Origin: Clostridiales bacterium
GTDB taxonomy: Bacteria > Bacillota > Clostridia > Lachnospirales > WQUN01
NCBI GenBank assembly: GCA_031263155.1
Contig: JAISGK010000076.1
Coordinates: 1-47,154, forward strand
Reading direction: 5' to 3'
DNA length: 47,154 bases
Shown here: piece after piece, positions 15,114 to 23,029 of the stretch
Numbering within the stretch: the stretch's first letter is position 1
Layout: each line of letters opens with the position of its first letter
Notes under the pieces: model-generated
What the model was told of the DNA's origin: nothing
What the model saw: the letters and a program-made list of their open reading frames with translations, nothing else
Databases searched by the model: none
Translations under genes and position numbers: made by a program

Positions 15114-16994
15114 ATGAGTAAAAACAGAGCGACAGACTTCATTTGCATTATGGTAACAGTCTTGACAGTTATTATGGGATGTACGCTTACATTTGGCGCG
15201 TTGCCTGAAGGTGAAGCTGTCAAAAATGAGCCGCCTTATGTCGCCAGTTTGTTTTCGACTAATAAGGTTCACACGGTTAACATCGTTGCGAACCAGCGCG
15301 ACTGGGATTATATGATTGCCAATGCATCCAATGAAGAATACATTACCTGTAGCATCGTGATAGATGGCAATGCGGTAAAAAATGTGGCGATACGACCGAA
15401 AGGTAATTCATCTTTATCGCAAATCACAAGGTCGGATTCAAGCAGGTATAGCTTTAAGATAGAATTTGACCATTATGAGAGCGGCAAAAGTTACAAGGGG
15501 CTTGATAAGCTCGTATTAAACAATATCTCGCAGGATAACACATATATGAAAGATTATGTGTGCTATCAGTTGATGAATGCGGCGGAAGCAGACGCGCCAT
15601 TTTCAAGTTTTGCGTACATAACGGTAAATGGCGGGGATTGGGGATTGTACCTGGCGGTAGAAGCTATTGAGGATTCATTTGCGAACCGCGTATATGGCGC
15701 GGACACAGGTCGTATTTACAAACCCGAATCTATGGAAATGGGGAATTGGGACAATCGCGAAAGAGATGGCTTGTCAAATCAATGGCAAATGCCAGAGAAT
15801 TTTGAATTTCCCCAAAACCGAGATGATCAGATGCCGGAAGATATTGAATTTCCCCCAAACCGTGATGTTCAGATGCCAGAAGATATCGAATTTCCCCCAA
15901 ACCGTGATGTTCAGATGCCGGAAGGCGCTGAATTTCCGCAAAACGATAGCCCTCAAATGCCCCGTTTCGGCGAAAATGGCGACGGGATGAGGCGTAGAGG
16001 GATGGAAGGGGCGACCACGCTAAAATATACTGACGACGAGATAGCCAGTTATTCCGCTATTTTCGATAACGATGTGCTTAAAAACGCGTCTGACGCAGAC
16101 AAAAAACGCCTTATTGCCTCGCTCAAAGAACTTGCGGAGTCGGTTGACGGAAATGGTAAAATACTTGAAGATATTATAGACACTAACAAGGTTTTGAGAT
16201 ACTTTGTTGTCCATAACTTCGTCCTTAACGGCGATAGCTATACGGGTAACCTGGTTCACAATTACTACCTGAATGAAAACGATGGGAAACTTTCCATGAT
16301 TGCCTGGGATTACAACCTTGCGTTCGGCGGCATGGGTATGGGCGGCATGGGTATGAGAGGTATGGGTATGGGTATGGGTATGGGAGGCATGGGAAATGTG
16401 AGTGGCATGGACTCGAATCAGACAGACGCGACAGCCCAAGTGAACAGCCCGATCGATACGCCCCTGTCAAGCGCGACCTTTTCGGACAGGCCAATGCTCG
16501 GCGCTTTGCTGTCAAATGAAACGTATTTATTGCTTTACCATAAAATTTACCGCGAGTTTCTTGATTACTTTAAGAGCGAAGAGTTTTCTGAAATGTATGA
16601 CAACGCAGTAAACTTAATCGCGCCCTATGTCGATAAAGATCCGACCGCGTTTTGTGAGTATGAAGACTTCCAAAAAGGGCAAAGGACGCTTCGTGATTTT
16701 TGCCTGCTGCGGGCCAAGAGCGTCGAGAGCCAGTTAAAGGGAAAAATAGCCTCGACGACCGACGGACAAAATGAAGATAACAAAATGGCATTTATTGACG
16801 CTTCATCAATTGACATTTCGTCAATGGGTTCAAATTTTACGGGATCAAGAAATGACGTTGGAGGGTTTGAGGGATGGGGAAGACAGCCGGAAGCCGCCCA
16901 GAACAGCGACGAAACCGATAAAGCAGACAATGATAACGCTGGCATATGGAGACTGGACCGAAAAGAGGAGATTGCGAGAAATATTGAGCCATAA
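15114..16994 (+). CDS. Secreted CotH-type protein kinase
   Basis: 626 residues. The N-terminus is a signal peptide or anchor (hydrophobic 9-29, with a Cys at 23). The CotH fold shows VAIRPKGNSS, a Lys-containing FKIEFDHYE, KLVLNNISQDNTYMKDY, NGGDWGLYLAVEAI and the metal-binding AWDYNLAFGG. CotH proteins are atypical kinases that phosphorylate spore coat or surface proteins. Two low-complexity insertions interrupt the domain: four 14-residue repeats (around residues 225-280) and a Gly-Met-rich loop directly after AWDYNLAFGG. The C-terminus is polar. GGGGTG precedes ATG 15114. The cluster context suggests that VTC, DUF4956 and CotH act together at the membrane, perhaps with polyphosphate or a nucleotide product as a shared substrate. 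Confidence 0.85.
   Translation: MSKNRATDFICIMVTVLTVIMGCTLTFGALPEGEAVKNEPPYVASLFSTNKVHTVNIVANQRDWDYMIANASNEEYITCSIVIDGNAVKNVAIRPKGNSSLSQITRSDSSRYSFKIEFDHYESGKSYKGLDKLVLNNISQDNTYMKDYVCYQLMNAAEADAPFSSFAYITVNGGDWGLYLAVEAIEDSFANRVYGADTGRIYKPESMEMGNWDNRERDGLSNQWQMPENFEFPQNRDDQMPEDIEFPPNRDVQMPEDIEFPPNRDVQMPEGAEFPQNDSPQMPRFGENGDGMRRRGMEGATTLKYTDDEIASYSAIFDNDVLKNASDADKKRLIASLKELAESVDGNGKILEDIIDTNKVLRYFVVHNFVLNGDSYTGNLVHNYYLNENDGKLSMIAWDYNLAFGGMGMGGMGMRGMGMGMGMGGMGNVSGMDSNQTDATAQVNSPIDTPLSSATFSDRPMLGALLSNETYLLLYHKIYREFLDYFKSEEFSEMYDNAVNLIAPYVDKDPTAFCEYEDFQKGQRTLRDFCLLRAKSVESQLKGKIASTTDGQNEDNKMAFIDASSIDISSMGSNFTGSRNDVGGFEGWGRQPEAAQNSDETDKADNDNAGIWRLDRKEEIARNIEP
15786..15953 (+). repeat. Four 42-bp tandem repeats inside the CotH-type gene
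   Basis: Units start at 15786, 15828, 15870 and 15912, each encoding a 14-residue unit like QMPEDIEFPPNRDV. Units two and three are nearly identical at the DNA level, indicating recent duplication. A partial unit (QMP) follows at 15954. The period is a multiple of three, so copy-number change preserves the frame. Confidence 0.9.
16327..16398 (+). repeat. Gly-Met hexanucleotide-type repeat in the CotH-type gene
   Basis: Variants of GGCATGGGTATG repeat here, including three consecutive GGTATG units, and encode alternating Gly and Met with an occasional Arg. It lies immediately after the putative metal-binding motif of the kinase. Confidence 0.85.
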
Positions 16995-17052
16995 CAAGCG
17001 CAATACCGCGCTGGCATAGCCATCTTGTCGCAATACGCGAAAGAAAAATGCT

Positions 17053-17081
17053 TGTCACCTGCGAAAGCATTGCGTATAATT
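17053..17081 (+). promoter_or_regulatory. Promoter of the YkvI-type gene
   Basis: TTGTCA (17053-17058) and TATAAT (17076-17081) with a 17-bp spacer, about 93 bp before the start codon. Confidence 0.65.
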
Positions 17082-17173
17082 ATGTATACATTTGGAGTCG
17101 TTAAGACCGGTGCCAACCATAAAATCCATTCTGCAATCACTTGCAGCCTCATATAATCATATAGGGTGATTGC

Positions 17174-18301
17174 ATGGATACGACAGGGAACCGCATTTCA
17201 GCACAGCCAACCCAAACTGAAAACAAGGTTGGCAGCACGTTGTCCATAGTTTCCAGAATAGTTGGCGTGTACATAAGCGTCATAATCGGCGCGGGTTTTG
17301 CCAGTGGGCAAGAGCTTATGCAATTTTTCGCCGGTTATGGCGTGTTAGGCATACTGGGGCTGGCGCTGGCCGGCGCGTTGTTCGCAGCGACGGCCTGGTC
17401 GGTATTGGACATTTGCTTTCAGCAAAAGATTACCAGCCACTCTGAGCTTTTACGTTTTGTATTGGGTGAGCGATTGGGTTTTTTGATCGAAATGATAGTG
17501 GGTTTCTTCTTGTGCGTGTTATTTACGGCCATGATAGCCGGAGCGGGAGCGACTGGCCGCCAAGTGTTCGACGCGCCATTTTTTGTCGGCGCGGCTATAA
17601 CCGTTGTGCTAACCTTTACCGCGTTGCTGTTTGATCTTGACGGGCTTGTAGCTATTAACGCCCGCATAGCTCCTTTTTTGGCGGCGGGAGGGCTAGTAAT
17701 AGGTTTTTTGACTTTTTTTGAGCAAACTCGGCCTGTCTTTGCGCAAGAGGTTTTTTCTAACTGGCTGATATCCTCACTTATATACGCCTCGTACAATATA
17801 GTGACGAGCATATCTGTGCTTGCCGCCATGAGTTCTATGATTACGAAGCGCAAACAATCCTCGCTCATTGGCTTATGGTCGGGCGTAATTATGACGTTGC
17901 TCGGCTTTGCGATGATCTACCCGCTGTACCTGCATTACGCGGAAGTAAAGGCTTTGGAGATACCGTTACTGGTTATCGCCACCCGCCATGGACGCCTGGC
18001 GCAATACATGTATCTCATTCTGCTGCTGGGCGCGATACTTACCACTGCTGTTTCAAACGGGTTTGCCATAGTAAAATGGATAGAAGAACGTTTTTTGCTG
18101 CCGCCTCTGCTTGTAAAAATCCTTATCTCTTTATTGGGGTTGGCCGCCGCGCACGTGGGGTTCTCTACGCTAGTGGCCAGGATTTATCCCATATTCAGTA
18201 TTGTAGGTTTGTTTGAAACCGGCGCGATTCTGTTGTGTTGGTTTAGGCACAGAAAGTCTAAAGCGAAAGGAAATCAAATGCCCGTTGCGGGGAAGCGATA
18301 A
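17174..18301 (+). CDS. YkvI-type membrane transporter
   Basis: 375 residues with about ten to eleven membrane helices. The first helix carries GAGFASGQELMQFF, the characteristic motif of the YkvI family, distantly related to amino acid/Na+ symporters of the LeuT superfamily. The substrate is unknown. Start ATG 17174 follows AGGGTGA. It has its own promoter and no obvious operon partner; the antitoxin gene follows 37 bp after the stop. The last 15 residues are polar and basic (RHRKSKAKGNQ), consistent with a cytoplasmic tail. Confidence 0.8.
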   Translation: MDTTGNRISAQPTQTENKVGSTLSIVSRIVGVYISVIIGAGFASGQELMQFFAGYGVLGILGLALAGALFAATAWSVLDICFQQKITSHSELLRFVLGERLGFLIEMIVGFFLCVLFTAMIAGAGATGRQVFDAPFFVGAAITVVLTFTALLFDLDGLVAINARIAPFLAAGGLVIGFLTFFEQTRPVFAQEVFSNWLISSLIYASYNIVTSISVLAAMSSMITKRKQSSLIGLWSGVIMTLLGFAMIYPLYLHYAEVKALEIPLLVIATRHGRLAQYMYLILLLGAILTTAVSNGFAIVKWIEERFLLPPLLVKILISLLGLAAAHVGFSTLVARIYPIFSIVGLFETGAILLCWFRHRKSKAKGNQMPVAGKR

Positions 18302-18313
18302 TTATGGTACAAT
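18285..18313 (+). promoter_or_regulatory. Probable promoter of the antitoxin gene
   Basis: TTGCGG (18285-18290) and TACAAT (18308-18313), 17-bp spacer, beginning within the end of the YkvI-type gene and 25 bp before the antitoxin start. The match is moderate. Confidence 0.45.
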
Positions 18314-18338
18314 AAGGCCATTGAAAGAGGTTGATACA

Positions 18339-18599
18339 ATGCCGCAGATTATTCCAATAAAGGATTTGAAAAACACAAGTGAAATCTCCGAGCTCTGCCG
18401 CAACGCCGGAGAGCCGATCTTTGTCACCAAAAACGGCTACGGCGACATGGTGATTATGAGCATGGAAACCTACGAAAAAAACATGCTGTTGCAGGATGTG
18501 TTCACCAAACTGGACGAGGCCGAGAGGGACATTGCCGAGGGCAGGACGAAAGACGCGCGGGAGTCGCTTCACTCCCTGAGGCAGAAGCATGGCATATAA
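18339..18599 (+). CDS. Phd/YefM-type antitoxin, orphan
   Basis: 86 residues. IIPIKDLKNTSEISELCRNAGEPIFVTKNGYGDMVIMSMETYEKN is the Phd/YefM DNA-binding fold, followed by a charged toxin-binding helix (KLDEAERDIAEGRTKDARESL). Normally a RelE/ParE-type toxin gene overlaps its 3' end. Here ATG 18589 overlaps by 11 bases and begins a toxin-like MAYK but stops after six codons. The antitoxin is intact, so it may still repress or neutralise related toxins elsewhere. The open frame extends upstream, but ATG 18339 matches the family start (MPQIIPI); its ribosome binding site is GAAAGAGG. Confidence 0.85.
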   Translation: MPQIIPIKDLKNTSEISELCRNAGEPIFVTKNGYGDMVIMSMETYEKNMLLQDVFTKLDEAERDIAEGRTKDARESLHSLRQKHGI

Positions 18600-18609
18600 A
18601 TTCTTTTAA
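18589..18609 (+). pseudogene. Truncated RelE/ParE-type toxin stub
   Basis: ATG GCA TAT AAA TTC TTT TAA encodes MAYKFF and stops. The start overlaps the antitoxin gene in the classic arrangement, and MAYK is a common RelE-family start. Nothing resembling the rest of a toxin follows up to 18825, so the gene appears deleted rather than frameshifted. Confidence 0.6.
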
Positions 18610-18643
18610 TGCCTTGGGATTTTTAAAGGCCGTCGTCGGCCAA

Positions 18644-18685
18644 TTGCAATAATAAATCACCCCTGTTATAATAGACAAGGGGTGA
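18644..18685 (+). promoter_or_regulatory. Promoter with an operator-like palindrome flanking the -10 box
   Basis: TTGCAA (18644-18649) and TATAAT (18667-18672), 17-bp spacer. Perfect 8-bp arms TCACCCCT (18657-18664) and AGGGGTGA (18678-18685) bracket the -10 box, a typical repressor site. Downstream, ATG 18692 opens a nine-codon frame (MSKQVKSGP) ending at 18721, apparently the stub of a lost gene. The rest of 18600-18825 shows no other gene. Confidence 0.6.
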
Positions 18686-18825
18686 TAAAGCATGTCAAAG
18701 CAAGTAAAATCGGGGCCTTAGCAAGACTTGAGGGTGTTGCAGGGGCGCGAAGCGGCAGAGGAACCCGGCGCTAAAGTAGTCTGGTGAAGTAAGTTTGAAA
18801 TTACTGTCAACCTACTTATTTTGTT

Positions 18826-19605
18826 TTATTCGACTATATCAATAAAATCATTTATGCTAAAATTTTGGTATATTGTAAAACGATTTATTTTAAATGGGTT
18901 TGTGTTACTTGTTACATAACCTGCTTCTGTTGTAAAACCAAGTTTTATACCATTGTTTTTAAGTGTTTTTATGACAGAATCATTAAATTCCCCATATGGA
19001 TAAGCAAAAGCTATTTTGTTTGTGACTTTATCTAAGCTTGTTTTTATGTCATTATCAATAAGGTTGTTAGGTAATACACACAGGGCGCTATGATTATCTA
19101 TAGTATAATGCAAAGAATTGGTATGAGAAGCGAATTCGAACATATCTTGCATAATCTTTATCTGATCCCAACTCATATGATTAATAAGATTGGCATCAAA
19201 TAGCTGCTGATTAGTATTTATTTCACTTGTTATTATAAATATAGTTGCAACAAAATTATAATTTTTTAGTATTTTATATGCAAATAAATAATTACTTAAA
19301 TACCCATCATCAAAGGTAATCATTATGCTTTTGGGAGGCAAGCTCTTTTTGTTTGCCAAGTAGTCATATAGCTGTTGAGTTGTTATTGTGTAGTATCCAT
19401 TATCATAAAGATATTTTATTTGCCTATCGAACATACTTTCTTTAATAACAAATGCATTATCTTGGTATATTTCAATATAATCGTCTGGCACAATATGATG
19501 ATATAGTAACACTGGAATTTTTACATTCTGCTCGGCTTTTGTTTTTTCGGGAATAGACACAAGCATTAAAATAATAGCTAAAAAAAAGAGTATCTTTTTA
19601 TACAT
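18826..19605 (-). CDS. Secreted polysaccharide deacetylase (PgaB/IcaB-like CE4)
   Basis: 259 residues. A signal peptide (MYKKILFFLAIILMLVSIP, likely cut after TKA) precedes a CE4 domain. VLLYHHIV, ITFDDGY with the catalytic and metal-binding Asp pair, SHTNSLH with the His-x4-His arrangement of PgaB/IcaB N-deacetylases, and FAYPYGEFN are visible. It would deacetylate GlcNAc units of an exopolysaccharide or peptidoglycan outside the cell. ATG 19605 follows GGAGGG. The gene is strongly AT-rich compared with the flanks, suggesting transfer. It is divergent from the stalk-domain gene. Confidence 0.87.
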   Translation of the reverse strand: MYKKILFFLAIILMLVSIPEKTKAEQNVKIPVLLYHHIVPDDYIEIYQDNAFVIKESMFDRQIKYLYDNGYYTITTQQLYDYLANKKSLPPKSIMITFDDGYLSNYLFAYKILKNYNFVATIFIITSEINTNQQLFDANLINHMSWDQIKIMQDMFEFASHTNSLHYTIDNHSALCVLPNNLIDNDIKTSLDKVTNKIAFAYPYGEFNDSVIKTLKNNGIKLGFTTEAGYVTSNTNPFKINRFTIYQNFSINDFIDIVE

Positions 19606-19696
19606 TAAACCCTCCGGATTAACAAAACGATGGTATATCCTATGCCCTTGCAAATAATTGGTGCTGAGGTTTTATTAGAAATTAGGAGGGAAGTAT

Positions 19697-20683
19697 ATGT
19701 TGATTTTCAAACACAGATTTATGCGCAATGCTTTTTTAGCCGTGATTATTAATGCATTTATTATTGCATTGGCCCCGTATTCAAGTAAGGCTGAAACTTT
19801 AACCGATTCCATTGGTACAATGGAAATTATATTAACAATTGGCAGTAATACCTACTCACAGAATGGAGTATCCCATAGTCTAGATGTGCCTCCATATATC
19901 TCAAAAGATAACCGAACAATGGTTCCGATACGTTTTATTGCCGAGGGTTTGGGCGCGGAGGTAACGTGGGTTGATAAACAAAAAACAGATATTATTGAGC
20001 TGAACGGCAAAACCGTATATTGTAAAGTTGGCGAGGCGCTTGAGGATAATATGGGAACGCCCATAATAAAAGATGACAGATTATTTGTACCCATACGCTA
20101 TATCGTAACTAAATTAGGCGCTGATGTAGATTGGGACGCTAAAGAACGTAAAGTCACAATTACAATGGGCAGCGAATCAAATAAGATTTCCGTTAATTTC
20201 ACGATAACTGAATTAATGTTTAACGGCGACGAACTGTATAAAGTAATTGGAGGCGGCACGGCTGACAGTAAATTTATGGCGACAATGCAAATCCCGCCGG
20301 ACTGGGGCTATGTCAAAAATCTTGACGCTGTTTCCGACAAAACTCGCGATGGATCATATATAGGGAACGTGGGGCTTTATAATTTTTCTTCAAATTATGA
20401 GCTGCCAAACGCCATGCTTCCTTATTCTACTAAAGATAACGATTACGATGCGAATTTAGCGAAGCATATTGTCTCAAACGCAAAGCTGACGATTTCAAAT
20501 CGTGAGGTTCTTGCTGAACATATAAGTATGGAGGAATTATATGGATGGCATATGTACCGACATGTTTACTATATCCGCGTTGACGACGACTATGTATTGC
20601 ATATCTCCATAACCTCGCCCACAATGGACGGAGAAGCTGTGCGTCAACAGGTTGTCGGGAGCGTAGTGTTTTCACATTCATAA
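19697..20683 (+). CDS. Secreted protein with copper amine oxidase-like stalk domain
   Basis: 328 residues. A signal peptide (about 1-32, ending SSKAE) precedes two beta-hairpin units of the copper amine oxidase N-terminal-like fold, recognisable from NRTMVPIRFIAEGLGAEVTW and DRLFVPIRYIVTKLGADVDW (residues about 75-155). This is a common surface domain in Firmicutes with no enzymatic role of its own. The C-terminal half (170-328) is of unknown fold. ATG 19697 follows AGGAGGG. Divergent from the deacetylase with a 91-bp gap; both are AT-rich and exported, so a joint envelope role is possible. Confidence 0.78.
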   Translation: MLIFKHRFMRNAFLAVIINAFIIALAPYSSKAETLTDSIGTMEIILTIGSNTYSQNGVSHSLDVPPYISKDNRTMVPIRFIAEGLGAEVTWVDKQKTDIIELNGKTVYCKVGEALEDNMGTPIIKDDRLFVPIRYIVTKLGADVDWDAKERKVTITMGSESNKISVNFTITELMFNGDELYKVIGGGTADSKFMATMQIPPDWGYVKNLDAVSDKTRDGSYIGNVGLYNFSSNYELPNAMLPYSTKDNDYDANLAKHIVSNAKLTISNREVLAEHISMEELYGWHMYRHVYYIRVDDDYVLHISITSPTMDGEAVRQQVVGSVVFSHS

Positions 20684-20721
20684 TCAATGTCAACAACTTA
20701 ACAGAATGAGGAGTAAACATA

Positions 20722-20862
20722 ATGTTACTATTCACGGTCAAGGAAAAGACACGTCAAATAAGTCGGCAGAACGGGCGTGTTCGTCTAGCTTCTGGGGGAA
20801 CTGTTTTTATTATCGGTTTTTATTATCACGAAAACCCCTGGCCCAGCCGGAGGTTTTCGTGA
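20722..20862 (+). CDS. Possible 46-residue small ORF
   Basis: ATG 20722 lies about eight bases after GAGGAG and opens 46 codons (MLLFTVKEKTRQISR at the start, PWPSRRFS at the end). The last third coincides with a 13-bp inverted repeat, so the 3' end is constrained by structure rather than coding. No family recognised. It could be a real small protein or a chance frame. Confidence 0.25.
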   Translation: MLLFTVKEKTRQISRQNGRVRLASGGTVFIIGFYYHENPWPSRRFS

Positions 20863-20864
20863 TA
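20824..20864. other. Perfect 13-bp inverted repeat
   Basis: TATCACGAAAACC (20824-20836) and its complement (20852-20864) around a GC-rich 15-base loop. Neither strand shows a clear T-run afterwards, though it could still terminate the stalk-domain transcript. Confidence 0.5.
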
Positions 20865-21117
20865 AAACAAGATTTTAAAAATCAAGTAAGGAGGGCGCTC
20901 ATAGTTAGTGACCCTCCTGCTCAATTATTAAATCCAAATTTGAATTAAGCAATCCTAAATATCTGGCGGTTGTCTTTTGAACTTTCGGTGCCAAGAATAT
21001 ACTGATATGAGTCGGTCACCGTGACTCCAGGTTGTACGACTTGAGAAAGCCAACGCCAAGAATTTCCTGTATTTTGCTTGAGGTTGACATACTGAATTTC
21101 CAAAAAGAAGGGGAACG

Positions 21118-22305
21118 ATGAAAAGGCTAAGAATCACAAAAGAGCGCGTAATCGTCGCGATTGTCTTGATTGCGGTGGTTGCGGCTGTTCGGGTTGTGTC
21201 GTTGCAATCTGCGACGCCTACAGTGCTGGCGGACGCTGGCACATACATAGAATATGACGATAACTCGAAGGTATTGTTTCACAGCGCGGGGTCTGATGTG
21301 TTTTGCTGCACAAAAGACGGCGTGCGCCTGCTTAACGCGAACGGCGAAGCAAAGTGGGAAGAAATAGTCAACCTGCAAGCGCCAGTGATGTATGCGACAG
21401 ACGACGTTATCGCGTTGGGCTGCTCGAATACCCGCAGGGTATATGTATTTGGCATAACGGGAAAAATGTTTGAAAGAAGGTTCGACGCGTCATTGCTGTC
21501 ATTCGCCGTAAACGGCAAGGGCATGTTGACGGTTATACTGCGGTCGGGCGATGGGTTTCGCGTAGAAATACACAAGCCAGAGCAATCAGGCGCGGTGTGG
21601 CGGTACTTTGTTAATACCGAAAACATCTACCCTGTTTCGGCTGACGTATCGGAAGACGGGCGCGTTGTCGCGCTAAGTCTGCTTGACTTAACCCCCAACG
21701 CCTACGCGGCTATGACTACGCACATCTCTTTTATGTATATACAAAAAAACGATGCTTTGCTCACCTCAGACGCCGACGGCAAATTTGCCGGCCACGTGCT
21801 GGAAGGGGATATGGCGACGGTGAGGTTTGTTGGCGAAAGATTAATCGCGACTACCGATACTGGTGTGCATTGCTATACCCTAAACGCTTTCGGAAATTTT
21901 GAAACCGTAGTCGAATCTTCATGGCATGCCAATTACGGCAACAAAATATCGCAGTTGGCCATAGGTCATGACACCATAGCGGTAGTATTGGGCGAGCCCA
22001 ATACCAGTATATCCGCGCAAGAAAGCGAAACAGAGCCGGTTGATTTGCTTAAGATATACAACATGAAGGGACAACTCACAGGCACATATCAAACCGCCGG
22101 GGTGGATCATCTTTCTATAGGCGCGAAAGGTGTAGTTGTCGGCAGCGGACGTTTGTTTGTGTGCGTTGACAAAAAAGGGAACAGAGCGTGGTCATACGGC
22201 GCCAGGCAAGATATAAGCGTTGTGGCCCTTAGCGATATCAAAACCGCGCTTGCCGTTGGCGCGACCGAATCATGGCTGCTTGGTAATAAAGAATCTGATC
22301 ATTGA
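21118..22305 (+). CDS. DUF5711 membrane-anchored beta-propeller-like protein
   Basis: 395 residues. One N-terminal membrane helix (about 10-30, VIVAIVLIAVVAAVRVVSL) is followed by an extracellular domain of repeated beta strands resembling propeller blades (such as SDVFCCTKDGVRLLNANGE, and VFVCVDKKGNRAWSY near the end). Function unknown; the family is regularly found next to CvpA in Clostridia, as here. ATG 21118 follows AGAAGGGGAAC. The cvpA-like gene starts 26 bases after its stop. Confidence 0.7.
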   Translation: MKRLRITKERVIVAIVLIAVVAAVRVVSLQSATPTVLADAGTYIEYDDNSKVLFHSAGSDVFCCTKDGVRLLNANGEAKWEEIVNLQAPVMYATDDVIALGCSNTRRVYVFGITGKMFERRFDASLLSFAVNGKGMLTVILRSGDGFRVEIHKPEQSGAVWRYFVNTENIYPVSADVSEDGRVVALSLLDLTPNAYAAMTTHISFMYIQKNDALLTSDADGKFAGHVLEGDMATVRFVGERLIATTDTGVHCYTLNAFGNFETVVESSWHANYGNKISQLAIGHDTIAVVLGEPNTSISAQESETEPVDLLKIYNMKGQLTGTYQTAGVDHLSIGAKGVVVGSGRLFVCVDKKGNRAWSYGARQDISVVALSDIKTALAVGATESWLLGNKESDH

Positions 22306-22331
22306 CATATAAAGTGCCTTGGAGGAGTTAT

Positions 22332-22985
22332 GTGAATACATACGACATTGCCGCCATAGCTATTTTGGGAATATTCGCGCTTGTGGGCTGGATACTGGGG
22401 CTTGTAAAATCCATAGGCGGTATAATATCATGGTTAGGCGCGATAATATTAACGCGGTTCTTCTATCCCTATGCCGCCGTATTGTTACGAAAGACATCTC
22501 TGCTCAATGTCTTGCAGGAGGGCTTTTCAGCATCCCTGCCCTATGCAAGCCAAACGGAACTGTTTAACGAGCTAAACCAGAACCAGTTTATTCGCGAACA
22601 ATTGATGGCCAACAACAATTCAGAGGTTTGGCGCGTGTTTAATATAAGCGAAGAGGGGTACGCCGCCGCGTTTTTGGCAAACATGGTAATAAACCTTATA
22701 TCGGTTATCGTTGTGTTTATACTCGCTATGATTATAATGGCCATGGTGGTAAACACCTTAAATATCGCCGCCAATTTGCCATTGATTAACATAGCTAACG
22801 GTATCGGCGGGGCGATTGTCGGGCTGGGGAAGGGGATTATCATACTATGGCTGTTCCTGGCGGCTATGAACATTTATATATTGGAGCATAAAGAGGTGTA
22901 CGACGGCATACAGGCCGGGCAACTAAGTTCTTTTTTGTTTGAAAATAACCCCGTTATCAATTGGCTCATTAGGATAAGTCCATAG
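22332..22985 (+). CDS. CvpA family membrane protein
   Basis: 217 residues with four membrane helices, beginning NTYDIAAIAILGIFALVGWILGLVKSIGG, the standard CvpA first helix with its Gly-rich turn. CvpA proteins are linked to colicin V production in E. coli and to envelope stress or division-related roles elsewhere. GTG 22332 has GGAGG six bases upstream and is preferred over ATG 22302, which would overlap the previous stop. Likely co-transcribed with the DUF5711 gene. Confidence 0.82.
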   Translation: MNTYDIAAIAILGIFALVGWILGLVKSIGGIISWLGAIILTRFFYPYAAVLLRKTSLLNVLQEGFSASLPYASQTELFNELNQNQFIREQLMANNNSEVWRVFNISEEGYAAAFLANMVINLISVIVVFILAMIIMAMVVNTLNIAANLPLINIANGIGGAIVGLGKGIIILWLFLAAMNIYILEHKEVYDGIQAGQLSSFLFENNPVINWLIRISP

Positions 22986-23029
22986 GGCAAACGTTAAGCG
23001 ATACGAAATATTGACTGTGTGGTGTACTG

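Larger units (their letters stand above)
20684..21117. other. 434-bp spacer with hairpins and a possible small ORF
   Basis: It contains the small ORF at 20722, the 13-bp hairpin at 20824 and a 6-bp inverted repeat GGAGGG/CCCTCC (20890-20895, 20912-20917). From 20940 to 21117 I see no gene. A TTGACA at 21084 is too close to the next start to serve with a normal -10 box. Confidence 0.5.

Noticed and set aside
15786-15953. CRISPR-like array
   Set aside because: The 42-bp units are contiguous without spacers, lie within an intact coding frame, and no cas genes are nearby.
16020-16439. His/Thr-rich minus-strand ORF
   Set aside because: It is the complement of the Gly-Met repeat region of the CotH-type gene and has no ribosome binding site.
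20706-20948. 80-residue ORF in the spacer before the DUF5711 gene
   Set aside because: It spans two inverted repeats, has no good ribosome binding site, and its composition is unlike a protein.
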